Of a stretch of DNA of 64,000 bases, positions 32,155-44,110 are shown piece by piece (the stretch's first letter is position 1; every line of letters starts with the position of its first letter). The notes under the pieces are model-generated. The model ran no database searches. It saw only the letters and a list, made by a program, of their open reading frames with translations, and had not been told where the DNA came from. The position numbers were made by a program, and so were the translations under genes. Source of the DNA: Taenia hydatigena (lineage: Eukaryota; Platyhelminthes; Cestoda; Cyclophyllidea; Taeniidae). The stretch spans positions 8,379,576 through 8,443,575 of the forward strand of contig JADWOT020000010.1 in assembly GCA_036345935.2 (NCBI GenBank), read 5' to 3'.

Positions 32155-34520
32155 CAATTTCCCCTTGCGAAATAAATTGTTGCACACACATTCTGAATAA
32201 CTCAGATAATAATAAAATCGGACATGCATTTCTCTGGTGGTATGGACTACTCCAAAATTCTTCATTCACCAAACACTTGTCAGCTCCAGTCGACAATGCG
32301 TCAAACGGTTGTGTTGAACATAAGCACTGCCTGAAGTAAACATGTTTAGCGAAGCGTCTTTCGTTAACCGTTTAGTTTTGCACCGATGATTCGCCGCTTT
32401 TAATGGTCCGTCCGAAAATCCAACAGCTCATAGCTCCACAACTGCGAACTTTGTTCGTCTCTAATGAGAGTCATGTTGTCGTCCAACCATCGTGTAAATA
32501 ACGCACTGACAAAAATAGGACCAATGGTCTAATCACGATCTAAAACAGAAGAGCTGTGAAAGCGTGGTTATGAGGAAGGAAGAAGGGACTCTAATTCTCA
32601 CCACCGGGGCTTCTCTCTAGCATTCATTTATCGACATTGATTGCAGCTTTTTCACGTCTCATTTGGGGTAAATGCGATCCTATTTTTTACGTGGGGACCT
32701 AAACTGCAAATTAGGAAATGGTGACTTATGCCTTGCCTGTATTGCAAGGTAAATCCAATAGAATATTACCTAAGGAAATTTTGAACACTAAGCAGACGAA
32801 GACGAGGTACTCATTTAAATAGGTTGCTGTTTGGATCGGATTCTTTCGAACTGGGTGTTTGGTGGTTAGCTGCGCAATCGCGTGTCAACTTTATCTGTTC
32901 TATTTCGTCAAAAGCATTTGTTTTAAAGGTAACTGCAGTGTAATGCAACAAACTGGTCAAAATTTGCAGTACAAGAAGGGAAGAGAGGCGAAGTCATGTA
33001 GTGCACTCAAGTGAGAGGCAACTCAGCTCCTCTGTTTCGAGCTCGTTTGCACACACATGACTCGATTTGCTAGAGAAGGGGTCGAGTTAGGCATTCCGCA
33101 CTGTATGCATCTTGACAGACAAATTGTGGAAGAGACTCTACGATAAGTGCAGCTATTGTGCGATGTCTAATTCCATGGAAGTGTGAACCTCTCCTGTGAC
33201 ACCCACCTGTGCGTTCTCACTACTAATCGGCATTTCTGTGTAAGCCCTTTAGCTGAAGTATGTAGCAATGGGTAATTTGGAAAGTTTTAACATCACCCCA
33301 TCTCTAGCATGTGATGGCGGTGTTTTCCTGCGTCAGATCGTTTGAGAATGGCAGCACGCTTAGTGGTTATGCGGCGGTTCACATACCAATGTCCCTCATT
33401 GCGACATCGCCTCATCACTTCTCATGCCTTGAACCCTCAGTTGAGGCTTAGCTTTAAATGACCATCTATACAACAGAGGATTTCTGGAATGCGAATGATC
33501 CATTGACTTTGTCTACAACCTCCTGCTCTCATTTTGCGCACTAAATTGCGAAGCAGGCAATGCATCATCTCACTTAAGTAAAATAAATGAAATCAGGCAA
33601 TCAAATCATGATGGCTAGCTCTCTCACACAGGTGGAAATGCTAGCATTTTGCTTACTTCCACCATCCGAATTGGAGTTCCGCACAAAGTTCAGGCTGTGT
33701 TTCGTTGTTTTAATGCATCTTAGTAGGTTATGTTAGGCACCGCAGCAAGCTACTAACTGACCACATAGCAAAGCAGATACACCTGTTATTTAAGCGTCTT
33801 TGCACAGACTTCTTCTTAGATTATTTTGATGACAAATGATGAGAAACGTTCAAAGGAGATCGGCAATGCCGCCTACCCTCAGCTTTGAAGGAGAGTAAGC
33901 CTATTGCACAGTTTATTTCCTGAATAATTCGTCTCATTTAGGTCCTCTTGTAAGACATCCCACAGGAGTGTAGTATGACCTTAAAGTTATGCGAAAATTG
34001 TAATTAACTTTAATATTGATTTTGCTAAGGATCGTAAGCCGTGGCGATTGTAGCTCCTGCATTACATGGGAATCAGAAGAGGCTGAGACAGGCTTTCAAA
34101 GCCAGTTTAAACCACTCTCGTTCACTGTGACGAGGTGAGTAGAAAAATAGAGCATTGCTTTATAAATTCACACGTACAACCATACCTTCCTTGAAATTTC
34201 AAGGAATCAGCTATTTTTGGACAGTAAGTTTAAAAGAGGGTGCAAGCAAACGCTTTAAGACGCGTGGATTCGAAGTCCTATGGGGCTAAAACTGGTAAAG
34301 AAAAGGCATTTCCCAAATAGTGGTGACTCGTTTCGAAGCAGAATCTGTGGAATATTGATGGCAACGGCGTGTAAACTACCCGCCACTGCACGATACTTAG
34401 GAGTGGAAAGATGTGACACTAGCACATTCATTCGAACTTTCGAAGGAGCACGGCTGGCGTTAATTCGCCTATTCAACTCCGTAATGGCGTCAGTCACCCG
34501 GCAAATTGCCTGCCCAACTT
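32155..34520 (-). repeat. Block S', right palindrome arm
   Basis: Inverted copy of 17160-19500. Positions 32490-33487 are about 99% identical to the left arm. Confidence 0.9.
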
Positions 34521-34904
34521 AAGGCGAGTGAGTAGATGGGCAAACAAAATTAGGCAATTTTCCTTTAGTTGCTTCTAGTGAGAATGAAACGCTGACCCAA
34601 ACGGTGCTATTGGGATCCTCGAAAGTTGGGCCAATTTCATACTAATAATAAGGCCCATGTGCAGGTCGCCGGGTACATTTCTCTGTGTGCAAGTTTTTAG
34701 GAGATTATATTTGTCTGACAACTTTCGTAATGCAAACTAGAAAAGCGAATCGCGCTCATGCACGCCTTTCACACTAACTGCTACTTCGGTAGCTGTGCTC
34801 TAGGTCTGCTAATAGTCACTTAGAGCCTAGGGTCAAGCAGTGCGTAGAAGGTTCCTCCTCCTCCTTCTTTCCGCTTTTACTGCTAGAAAGCTGAGCACGC
34901 CCTG
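34521..34904. other. Unmatched spacer outside the right palindrome arm
   Basis: It replaces what would be the counterpart of F positions 15400-17160. I see no gene in it. Confidence 0.5.
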
Positions 34905-35330
34905 CCAAGTCTGCTTATAAGTAAAGAGACTGCAATAAAATCCACATTTGACTAGGCGTCGATGAAAGAGAGGCAGAGATATTTGCTCTGACAATCATCA
35001 TAATGAGCACTGTAATTGGGGCTGATTGGTTTTGACGAAGGATGCAAAGTAATTTCGCCTCTTTTGACAGATTGGTTGACAGTTAGTGGCACTACAAAAC
35101 TTCTGTGAATCTTGAGTGAGTGCGTGCGTGGATGCGAGGGTGACTGCATGGCAGCAGAGTAGCCAATAAGAGGTGGCGGAGACAGGGAGCGCTTCACAGC
35201 CTCACGCATTTGGCTGGCCTTGACCCTGCATTGATCACTAATACACTCAGCACACAGCACTATGTGATGCTTACCAATCAAGAGTGGTTGTGCTGGAAGC
35301 CAAGCTCCAGAGCTTACTAGAATGCTGCTG
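34905..35330 (-). repeat. E repeat, member 3 (inverted piece of F)
   Basis: Inverted match to 15030-15395 at about 88-90%, the outermost part of the right arm that still mirrors F. Confidence 0.75.
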
Positions 35331-35545
35331 CGCTGTTAATAACTGCTTTAAAGTGAAATAAAGCAAATCATCCTAGGATGAATGGCATTCTAGAATTATT
35401 CCAGACCATCTAGCATACTCAATTTATCGCATTTGAGATTTTAAGACTACGCGATGGTGCATATGCTTAATGAAACTATTTCACATGCCCATTTGCACTA
35501 ATCTTTTCCAATTTCTGTTTATTTTGCTTTTCCACTATCCCACCC

Positions 35546-35880
35546 TCCCAGGGAAGACCAATTCTCCAACTTTCGCCACGTTGCGTGTTTCATGGATGCC
35601 TCGATTTTACACCGTATGCAAGTTAACAACGAGTTGCCACCATTCCTTGGGCTTTTAAGGCTCTGCAGCTCATAAAACGGGTTGTGCGAAACTCAAATTG
35701 ATTAGTCGCACTTTTATGAAACGTCCATTTGACTGGATGGTGAAGTCACGTCCCGAAGAATACAATCAGGGATGCGGACAAATAGTATTCCAGGTTCTCA
35801 ATTCAAAGGCACCTGGAAGACAGCAGATAGCCTTTGCCATTGGACCACTCATAATCTTTTGTACTCAAAAGCACCTCTGA
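35546..35880 (+). pseudogene. Exon remnants with poly(A) signal, unassigned
   Basis: An excellent acceptor (TTTTCCACTATCCCACCCTCCCAG near 35550) opens a frame containing EDQFSNFRHVACFMDASILH. A second acceptor (GGGCTTTTAAG, 35659) opens a frame with FDWMVKSRPEEYNQGCGQIV ending at 35880, and AATAAA follows at 35912. The two frames cannot be joined in phase without a shift, so this looks like the 3' end of a decayed gene. No family is recognised. Confidence 0.3.
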
Positions 35881-35937
35881 CTGTCTACCGTCTTTGTCGA
35901 CAAAGCTAAAATCAATAAAGGTGTTGGACTTACTGTA

Positions 35938-36230
35938 AGCACAAACCTTTTTTGTGGTGGAGCGATTGGTTTACGGTGTTTCAATGCCTTCCCTTTATGA
36001 CCAATTTATTTATTCTTATTTCAGAACGTGCATGATTACGTCATGCGCCTTTCGACTGGACGGAGCATAGACTGTGGTTCTCAGCGTCGGGTTCAGCATT
36101 TCGCAACGATGTGGAAGCACAAGCTGTATTGATACACCCGGCAGAAATTCAAGACCTATTGTGAGGAGTACACACCCTGGTGTAGAACTCATGCGTCTCT
36201 AGTTGATGCACAATGATGCTGGACTGGTGT
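35938..36230 (-). repeat. Inverted copy of the R/F flank
   Basis: Reverse complement of 11815-12105 at about 85%. It lies farther from the palindrome centre than expected, separated from S' by unrelated sequence, and the antigen gene that follows this flank at 12.58 kb is absent. Confidence 0.8.
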
Positions 36231-36399
36231 GCTGACACATCAAATATGCCAGGATTTTTATCTCAGTTGATACCGCATCTCCTGTTGTTACGAAAAAGGT
36301 GATATCATGATGGTTATTTGCGGGATACCGTTTTATGAGCCTTGCAACTCGGACGCCAGCATGCGCTATATGAGTGTTGAGGGCATTGTTATCTCATTT

Positions 36400-38815
36400 A
36401 CTGCAGACATAGCAAAACAACTCAAGGTGGTCGAAAATTAGCCAGAGATCATTGCTTTGTTTCGACCATGTGCAATACCTATGTCTATATGAATCAGCAC
36501 TTAGTCCCATTGCTGTCTACCAATTCACTGTAAATGTCGCTTGTTGATGCCGATTCATAAATTATGTCAAGAAAGGATGGTAAATGAGTGGATTCGAAAC
36601 ATTCTTCAGCAACAATTTTCGCCCACATCAACAAGAGTTTGATGCTGTCAAATAGTGTAATGTTGCCCAATTCACGTAGGTTTAACAGCTGGCTTGTCAA
36701 AGTGTCCTTGTGGCAAACGAAAGACATGTTGGCTGCGTACTAAGTTAGCAAATACTTTGAACTCCTAAATGCTGGTCTTTAGTTTCAACGCAATCTGCAT
36801 ATCAAACGTGTCACCTAATCACTCAGTCCAACGCACATATCTATGCAGCGGATAGCTTTCGCAACGCAGATAAATTTGCAATCCACTGCCATCAGGCATC
36901 TTGTGTAAATGCGATGCGTTGGCCATTCCTCTACGCACCTCCGCGTCTTCGTTGATGCAGTCTAGCTGTTCCAATCGTTGCATCACTCAGTACTGATGAT
37001 TGTACATCGCCCACCATTCCTAATGCACCGAAGTCAGCAGTATAAGTTCTGCAATCACGCAAAATTACTGGTGGTTTATATTAACTCAATGGATCATCAT
37101 GTAGTGGGTTGTAAGTTGCCGAGAATCGCAACATAGACCCCTTGAAAGAGGAGGATTTCGCTGCACTAGCATAGAACAGTCGATGATCATTTCGGTTTCC
37201 TAGCATTAATGAATGCACTGTTTCTTGCGATAAGCCGGCCACATCGTGGTCATCTCCCAGTGTACTCTACAAAATAGCCTCACGTCCTGCATTTCCACAA
37301 AAGGTAAGCAACTTTGCTTTTGACCCTATTATCACGTCGGGACAAGTCATCATGTAGAATGCGCTCAAAATGACGGATGGTAGAGTCGCATCGTTTGGCT
37401 TGGGAGGAAAAGCTGTCAGAAGTTGTGTTAAGAATGTGAGCTCAGTTAGGTAGACGAATGGTGCTAAAAGGCCAATAATCAGTTTATTTATTTCGGTGTC
37501 CCATCCCATCGTCATCCAAAGAAGGTGTGCTTTACTCCTTTACACCAGTCACCAATCCCAGTGGTCTCAAACCTCTTAGTTAATGCTTCACAATGCGGAA
37601 TGCATCCTCGTCGGCAGTTCAGTCAATCCGTCTCAAGCCTTCGCTCACGATGCAGACAGTGTGCGAGGCTCAACTCGTTGTTTCTTCTAGCATGTGGCAG
37701 AAACCAAGCATTCTAGCATAAAAATATACGTTAAAAATTAAGAGAGCCGCATTCATTTACCTATGGCGAGTGTATTCTTCACTCTGCACTCCAGTGCGAA
37801 GATGAGCTATAAGGGTGATCGAGTACAGAAGAAGATATCATTGAGCAGACATGGTGTACTTATAAGAAGTTACCACAAGCGCATTAACCAGTAAGACATT
37901 TGGTCTTGACCAACTAAGCCAATTCTATACCCACACATTGGACTATGTGAGATGTTTTCTCCTCTGAGTGACTGAGCATTCAGCATTCATGCATGTTGTC
38001 ATCAATCTGCACAGACACGAAAGTCACGTCAACGTACGAGGTCAGTTCATGAGGTAAAACCTCTGCCCATCACTCGTGTCATCATCGTGTAGGGTGATGT
38101 GAGTTTGTGGGTTTGGAGTCACATATCGATGGAGATTATCCTTTATGTAGTTCAAGATCTCTTCGTTGCCATGTGCCGTTTGGATCCGTCTGGCCACGCT
38201 TTGTGGTTGAGGCCAGACGCATGAGATATTACCTGCCCATTATGAAGCGAGTGCGATGTGCTCGAGTTCCACTGCCACTAGACTCAACAAATGCTTGCAT
38301 CGATATTCTTCTCCCACTTCTTTCAAAACCACTTGTTTGTTGCATGAATCAAATTTGACACTCACCATCACCAGTCTGTGACTTCATAGTTTATGAGTTT
38401 GATGAACATGTAAATGCAAGTGGGAGAGAAGTAAATGTGACGTCAAATGCGCATGGCCCTGTGTTGCCTGAAGGGGGAAAGAGCGCATGGTATTTGCTTC
38501 ACATATAATGGATTTGGTAGGGAAGTTTTGATGATCAGGAATTTGAGACAATCGAACATAAATTCAGTACAGCCCTTGATGGAGAGTAATGACATTAGAT
38601 CATTGATGACGGCTTTACTTATTTCTGCTAGAGGTGTTAAAACTACAAGTAAATTGCTATTTGTCGTGGATGGTTTTTGAAGAAGGACAAATGAATTTAT
38701 GAGAGCAGTACCCTTTTCGTTTCTGCTGACCACCTGTGAGGAAAGGAGGTAAATATCATACCAAAGAAGAGGGACTTGCATGCGCTTATCCCTGATGCAA
38801 TTTACTATCGCCATG
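36400..38815 (-). pseudogene. Multi-exon minus-strand pseudogene, unassigned
   Basis: Several minus-strand stretches have protein-like composition. One begins behind a strong acceptor (ATTTACCTCCTTTCCTCACAG at about 38732) and contains LLVVLTPLAEISKAVINDLM. Another (38330-38240, VVLKEVGEEYRCKHLLSLVA) has a TAA just before a donor. A third (37515-37267) contains YLTELTFLTQLLTAFPPKPN and is cut by an in-frame TAG, after which the same frame continues for 61 codons (STLGDDHDVAGLSQETVHSL). A fourth (36983-36830) contains LEQLDCINEDAEVRRGMANA, and a fifth (36740-36494) LGNITLFDSIKLLLMWAKIV. The helical, leucine-rich character suggests a large cytosolic or nuclear protein. No family can be named safely. 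Internal stops and unjoinable phases make it a pseudogene. Confidence 0.45.
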
Positions 38816-39462
38816 CCACCTTCAACACCGTTGTCGCACTCCTAGTCGCCATGATGTGGAACTTTACATTGACTCGCATGGATGAATTGAATCCCAGAAA
38901 TGTAAACAACCTTTTCAACATTTAAGTAGATGTTATCCAAAGTGGCATTCCCCAGAACAGATCTTGAATTTGTATTTTAAGTTCATCACCTTTAAGTCCA
39001 ACGAAGTAGAATGTCCTCAATTTGTTGCACGAACTCAAGGCACCTCGTTCAGTCAGAAGGCGCATGAGGGCTTCAAACACCTTGTGAAACACAGGCAATC
39101 AAACTACTATGGGAGCAAAACGTACTGGAATTTAGATGAAGCTATCTCTGCATCGTGAAGCAGTTCTGTGTAGACACGGTATCCAGAAATCCCCTCAAAA
39201 TTAAACGCTTCTACAGCGGAGGTAGCTGGCAGGACAATTAGACCATTATTTCAAAAGCCGTTTAACGTCAAAGATGTCCATCCGTCTTACTCGTAGTTGA
39301 GAAGCAATGGTAAGAAATGGAGTTTATTGCATCTTCGGTTATTTTTCCCGGAACGTGACTTTATCATCGAGCGAATGGGAGGCATTTGCAGGGGTGTCAC
39401 TTGCCAATTTGAATTTCGCACAACCCATTATTTGGTTTGCGTAGCTGAATCATCACTATCAA

Positions 39463-39840
39463 TCACAGCAAATTGTTGATAGAGGGGCATGGTATAGAAT
39501 CCAATCTGTTATGGGATGCACAGCACTGAGAAAAGTCGGTGATCAGGTCTACCCCGAGGATGGGTGATTGGGAAAGTAAAATGCAACTGTTTGGTAAAGA
39601 TTGGCGTGGAGGAATAGGAATGAACAAGTAAGTGTGTGAGAAAGTTAGGTTACACTTACGCACCATCATCCAGTCCTGAATTATGGATGCTGCGCGGTGA
39701 ATCTCAGATCCCCATTTCTGATCATGTTTGGTGGGATAGAAATCTAAGGTGCCAACGTTCCCACAAAGAATCGCTTCATTCCACCTTCTGTAAGACGCCA
39801 TCGTCGTGGAAGCATCGTAGATAACTCTGGGTCTTAACAC
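39463..39840 (-). pseudogene. Possible minus-strand exon, unassigned
   Basis: Open frame with WNEAILCGNVGTLDFYPTKH and IIQDWMM, running into donor GTAAGTGT near 39650. It may be an upstream exon of the decayed gene at 36.4-38.8 kb, but continuity cannot be shown. Confidence 0.25.
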
Positions 39841-39854
39841 TCCTGATGGGCAGG

Positions 39855-40095
39855 CATCACATTGGGACGTGTGCTGAGTGCGTTAGCGATTAACACAGGG
39901 TCAAATCAACCAAATGCTCTGCCTCCGCCACCTCTCATTGGCCACCCTGCTGCTACGCAGCCACGCACACGCTCCTCCATCTCCATCACTTAAGTAAGGC
40001 TGTTTCGTGGCATTTCTATCTGCCAACCAATCTGGCAAAACAGACCAACTTGCTTTAAATCCTTTGTCAAGCCCGCTTGCTAACTTTGCTATTCC
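39855..40095 (+). repeat. E repeat, member 4 (diverged)
   Basis: About 70-75% similar to 15045-15290. Because it lies outside the F duplication, E is a dispersed element and not just part of F. Confidence 0.55.
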
Positions 40096-40560
40096 ACTCC
40101 ATCTGTAATGCCTAACATAATGCTTGACTGATTGACTAAAATCTCTCCCTTTTCTTAGAACATGCAACCAATTGTAGAGGGCACTCTCGATTCTTCACTT
40201 TGGGCTAGTTGGGCGATAAACAAGTTGTGGTTCAGTGATTTAGAGAAGCAGCGTGAGCATTTCGTGTTTTAGGCATCTAATCGGATGCCACTCAGATAAT
40301 TTTATCGGTTCAGCTCCACTTTAAGCAGGATGTTCGACTCGTAAGCGCTAAATAACTGTAAAGAGTACATAATCATTTTGGTGTGATGAATCTATCCTAG
40401 TTCTTTATGTACCTTCAGCAAACAAGCACATGCCTGATTTTGCTAGAGAAATAAATGTGGGACGGTTTGAAAGCATTAAACCTCCAATGTGTGGGTTCAG
40501 AATCCACCTCGTGTGCCAAGGTCACATGTCTCATAGGCTGATTTGTTTGTGGCACCTACT

Positions 40561-40568
40561 GATAAATA
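40561..40568 (+). promoter_or_regulatory. Degenerate TATA box of the intact antigen gene
   Basis: GATAAATA, 47 bp upstream of the ATG, aligned with TATAAATA of the paralogue. The sequence between box and ATG is otherwise well conserved. Confidence 0.4.
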
Positions 40569-40607
40569 CACCCTGAGTTGTGTCAACTCCACCTTCTCGC
40601 GCTGGAA

Positions 40608-41789
40608 ATGTCCACTCAATGCAGTCTCCTCCTGTTGTCCCTCACTCTTTTAGCAATTGTCTACAGAGCAGTGAGCGGTAAGATGCCTTTTATTACTTGA
40701 CTCTAATCAGGCTCCGCGTATTCAACTAAGATGTTTCATTCCATTCGCCTGTATTCAGCAGATTTGGAGTGCCCCATGTTCCATCTTATTTACAGACTTT
40801 TGTGTGTCTACATCACACAAGGTGTTTGTGAATGCAATGACAGATGGTAGCAGTATTGTAATCTGCCAGATATTCATGCCAAGCACTAAGCACTGCCAAG
40901 CTAGCAAGTGAGAATATGATGCGCGACGCCATGTCGGAGGATGACATGTCTCTTCACACAAGGAGGGGAATAACACCACAGATCTAATTGTATTGCATTC
41001 CATTTCATTCTTTAGCGAATTGTGCAAAAGTGTGTGGGTGGGTGAACTGCAAATACCAATCATTGGGCCGGGTCGCATGAGACATCCACCTCCACTTGAG
41101 CCTCTCATTACAACACACACTCATGACGAAAGCTAACATTCACTGACGCGTGTCCGCTCTGGAATGTTCAGGTTAATTGATCGTGTATAAGGCAAATGAG
41201 TGGATTCGACCTGCTCACTACTACTATTACTGTCAGTTTGGTATCTAGAAATATTTTACAGTATCCTTCCTCGTTGCATTAAAACGCCTGAAACAACTCT
41301 GCCGAAAACAGCGCTTCTTGTTTTATAGATGTGGATATAATACCGTTTACACGGCTTCCGAATAACTTCACTTGGAGTCACGTAGGAGCCCACGAAATCA
41401 CCTTACGTTGGGATGTCCAAGCTTTAGGTGAACACTTTGCCGACCAAATTAAAATTACTGTGTCACCTGACAGCGTCTCAATCAAAAATGAGGCCGTAGA
41501 TTATTCACGTGGAGAAGTAACTCTGGTCGGGTTGGAAGCCAATTCGACATACGAGGTGACTGTTGAGGCAATTAAAGATGGTAGAAGTGTTGAGCATTAC
41601 TTCGACGAAATCGAAACACTTCCCAGTGTTGAGGCCGAAATTGAGCAAACAGGGCGCACCTCCACACTGAGGAATTATGTGTCTACTTACATAGGAGCGG
41701 AAGAAAGTGTTGCCACAACCAGTGGGTCTGCCTCAACCCGCGTAGTCTCTTGGCTCGCATTAGCCTACATGGCTATGGTGCTTGCTTGA
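40608..41789 (+). CDS. Oncosphere host-protective antigen, FnIII domain (EG95/TSOL18/45W family)
   Basis: Two coding exons: 40608-40677 (signal peptide MSTQCSLLLLSLTLLAIVYR, phase-1 donor GTAAGA) and 41329-41789 (behind TTGTTTTATAG). Together they give 176 residues. Residues 30-125 form one FnIII domain: ITLRWDVQ (tryptophan strand B), GEVTLVGLEANSTYEVTVEA (strands E-F), ending FDEIETLP. N-glycosylation sequons are NFT and NST. The C-terminus has TTSGSAST and a hydrophobic tail, VVSWLALAYMAMVLA, as in EG95, where it serves as anchor. In this family the protein is made by oncospheres, associates with the membrane and is a target of protective antibodies. Here domain and tail lie in one exon, whereas I recall a separate tail exon in EG95. 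A GTAAGT (41798) and an acceptor CTTTTCCCCATAG (about 41886) suggest a 3' UTR intron. No nearby AATAAA was found. Family is firm; the subfamily is open. Confidence 0.85.
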
Positions 41790-42774
41790 GCTCTATCGTA
41801 AGTCAGTGAGAATTAGCATCAGTTGCGGATATATATAAACTCTCGATCCATAACTTGCGCTCATCAAGTCTTGCTTTTCCCCATAGGTTCTTTCGATACA
41901 GAAAATGCACCGGTGCCATTCGATCGTGCTTGTTTGCCATCATCATGTCATTCCATATTGCTGTTAATGGAAAATCAGAACTATGAAGCGCTTATTTCTC
42001 CCATCTTTCTATGAGTCTCCCTCTTGCATTGATTCCAATACAGATCACAATGGGAGGTGAAGTAGGGCAAATCCCTTATGCTTCACATTGTCACATCTTT
42101 AGCGTTCTATCTTTCTCCTGCAAATGTAGTTTACAGTCAAAATTAAAGGATCTTGCCTGCTAAATTTGACAAGTGTCGTATCTGATCAGGATGCATGGTC
42201 GTAGTGCATGATGAGTGAAACTTGGAGCTCACTTACACTAAAGCAATTAGTGGATGGGTCCATCTAGACACAACTGTCATGCCCACATCTAAGGCCCATT
42301 GGAAGCAGAGCACCTCGCTGCACCAACTTGATATCAGCTGTATGCGTTAGCTCTAGACGCACTTCATTCGAGTTTCACGCTACTATACTTTCAGTGTGGC
42401 ACCTTCAGCAGCACAAGAATATTCGTCATATACGTGTGGATTTCAATCCCTAACAACAAATACCATCTGTTTAACATTGCAGTGGATATTATCTAAGGTG
42501 TCATAATTCACGGCAGAGCTTGTACTTGTATCCTTCCAATCTCAACGAGGCGCGATATTTCCGAATTTTGTGCGATTCCTAATCATGCTCCTCTACTTTT
42601 GTTTCGGCACACTTATTTCCTTGCAAAATTGGACATGTACGTGATTGCTGAAAAAGATTTGATGCTCTCTACAGTTTCTCAACTCCTACTAGTCCAAATA
42701 TCCAGCTAAACTAGTCATCGTTGCAAGCATTAAAATAGTTGAAGAATGGCAAGTCTGGCAAGCGGGTTTGATGA

Positions 42775-43151
42775 AGGATCTTCACCACATTGATTAGCAG
42801 AGAGAAATACCACAAAACCACCTTTCTGGAGTTACGGAGACGAAGGAACGTGTGCGTGAAAGTTGGATGTGTGCGTGCGTAGCAGCAGAGTGGTTAGTGG
42901 AGGTGGCAAAGACAGAGCACTTGGTTGACTCTGACACTATGTTGATTACTAACACACACAACACATCTCGATGTGATGCCAACCAATCGGGAGTGTTGTG
43001 CAAGGGTGCCAGACACCAGAGTTTACTGCGATGCTCTTTGCAGGAACGCGGACACTTCACAATTCGCCATGCCATCAAGCATGGCTAGAATGTAAGACTT
43101 GAGATTCATCAGGTGGCATCCATACTTCAGGACTGGGTGATAGTGTATGAG
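42775..43151. repeat. Near-identical tract inside F, copy 2
   Basis: Partner of 14056-14432, with two differences in about 377 bp. Confidence 0.85.
42845..43020 (-). repeat. E repeat, short inverted member 5
   Basis: Counterpart of the member at 14125-14300, identical over its length. Confidence 0.6.
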
Positions 43152-43759
43152 AGTAACTTGACTTCCGCGCATACCTAGTTGTTGTTTCGTATTCCTTCAC
43201 TCCAGTCGCTATCAAAACAGTTGCATTTTCCTTTCCCCACTAGACCATTGTCTCACACGTACCTTAGAAATGAGGACCTGGAGTACCATTTGCTCGCGTC
43301 TCTGTTTTTATCCCTAGGACGTTATTTTGCCATCCAGTAACAAGGACGTATTAAAAGCGCAACTAATCAAATTGAATCTCGCACTGCCCTATTATGGGGA
43401 GCATAATTTCGGGAGCTCGTGTAATAGCAATAATAACAATCTGTAGGGTGTAGAATTCAGGCCGCTACGAAACGCGTATCATGGCGATAAGTTGGTGACC
43501 TAATCTTCCCTAAGCCAATGGAATGGTGAAGAAGTTAAAATTAAACAGTCTGAACTAAAGGTTGAACACATGAGAAAGATGACTTGAACTTATGCAACAT
43601 CGTCTAGCCTTGATCAACGGCTGCTACTTGTAGAGTTCCAAGTGCTAAAGTCTGCTACCCTAAAACGTCTTACTCTATTTTACGTTAAAGAAGCATCCAA
43701 CAACGCAGCAACATTTTTGAAAACTGTGGAGCTTGGCATCTAGCACAATCTCTCCAGAT

Positions 43760-44110
43760 TGGTCAGCATCACATAATTGTGTGTGCTGAGTGTGTTAGTG
43801 ATCAATGCGGGGTCAAGGCCAGCCAAATGCGTGAGGCTGTGAAGCGTTCTCTGAATCGACACCTCTTATTGGCTACTCTGCTGCCATGCATTCACCTACG
43901 CACGCACGCACTCAAGATTCACTGACGGCTTGTAGTGCCACTAACTGTCAACCGATCCGGCAAAAGAGGCGAAATTACTTTTCATCTTTCATCAAAACCG
44001 ACCAGCTCCAATTACAGTGCTTATTTTGATGCTTGTCGGAGCAAATATCTCTGCCTCTCTTTCATCGACGTCTTGTTGAATGTTGATTCTATTGCCGTCT
44101 ATTTACTTAT
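43760..44110 (+). repeat. E repeat, member 6
   Basis: Counterpart of 15030-15370, about 92% identical, with one extra ACGC unit near 43900. Confidence 0.7.

Larger units (their letters stand above)
17160..34520. repeat. Giant imperfect palindrome (S-R'-P-Q'-P'-R-S')
   Basis: The left half 17160-24265 is the inverted copy of the right half 26210-34520, around core Q' (24275-26205). The order from outside in is S, R, P on both sides. The right half is longer because about 765 bp of R is replaced by about 1.9 kb at 28661-30564. Similarity varies from about 85% to about 99% between segments. Confidence 0.92.

Noticed and set aside
36830..36983. Motif LEQLDCINEDAEVRRGMANA resembling part of a MutS homologue
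   Set aside because: The resemblance is limited to about 20 residues, and the neighbouring stretches do not follow the order of that family.
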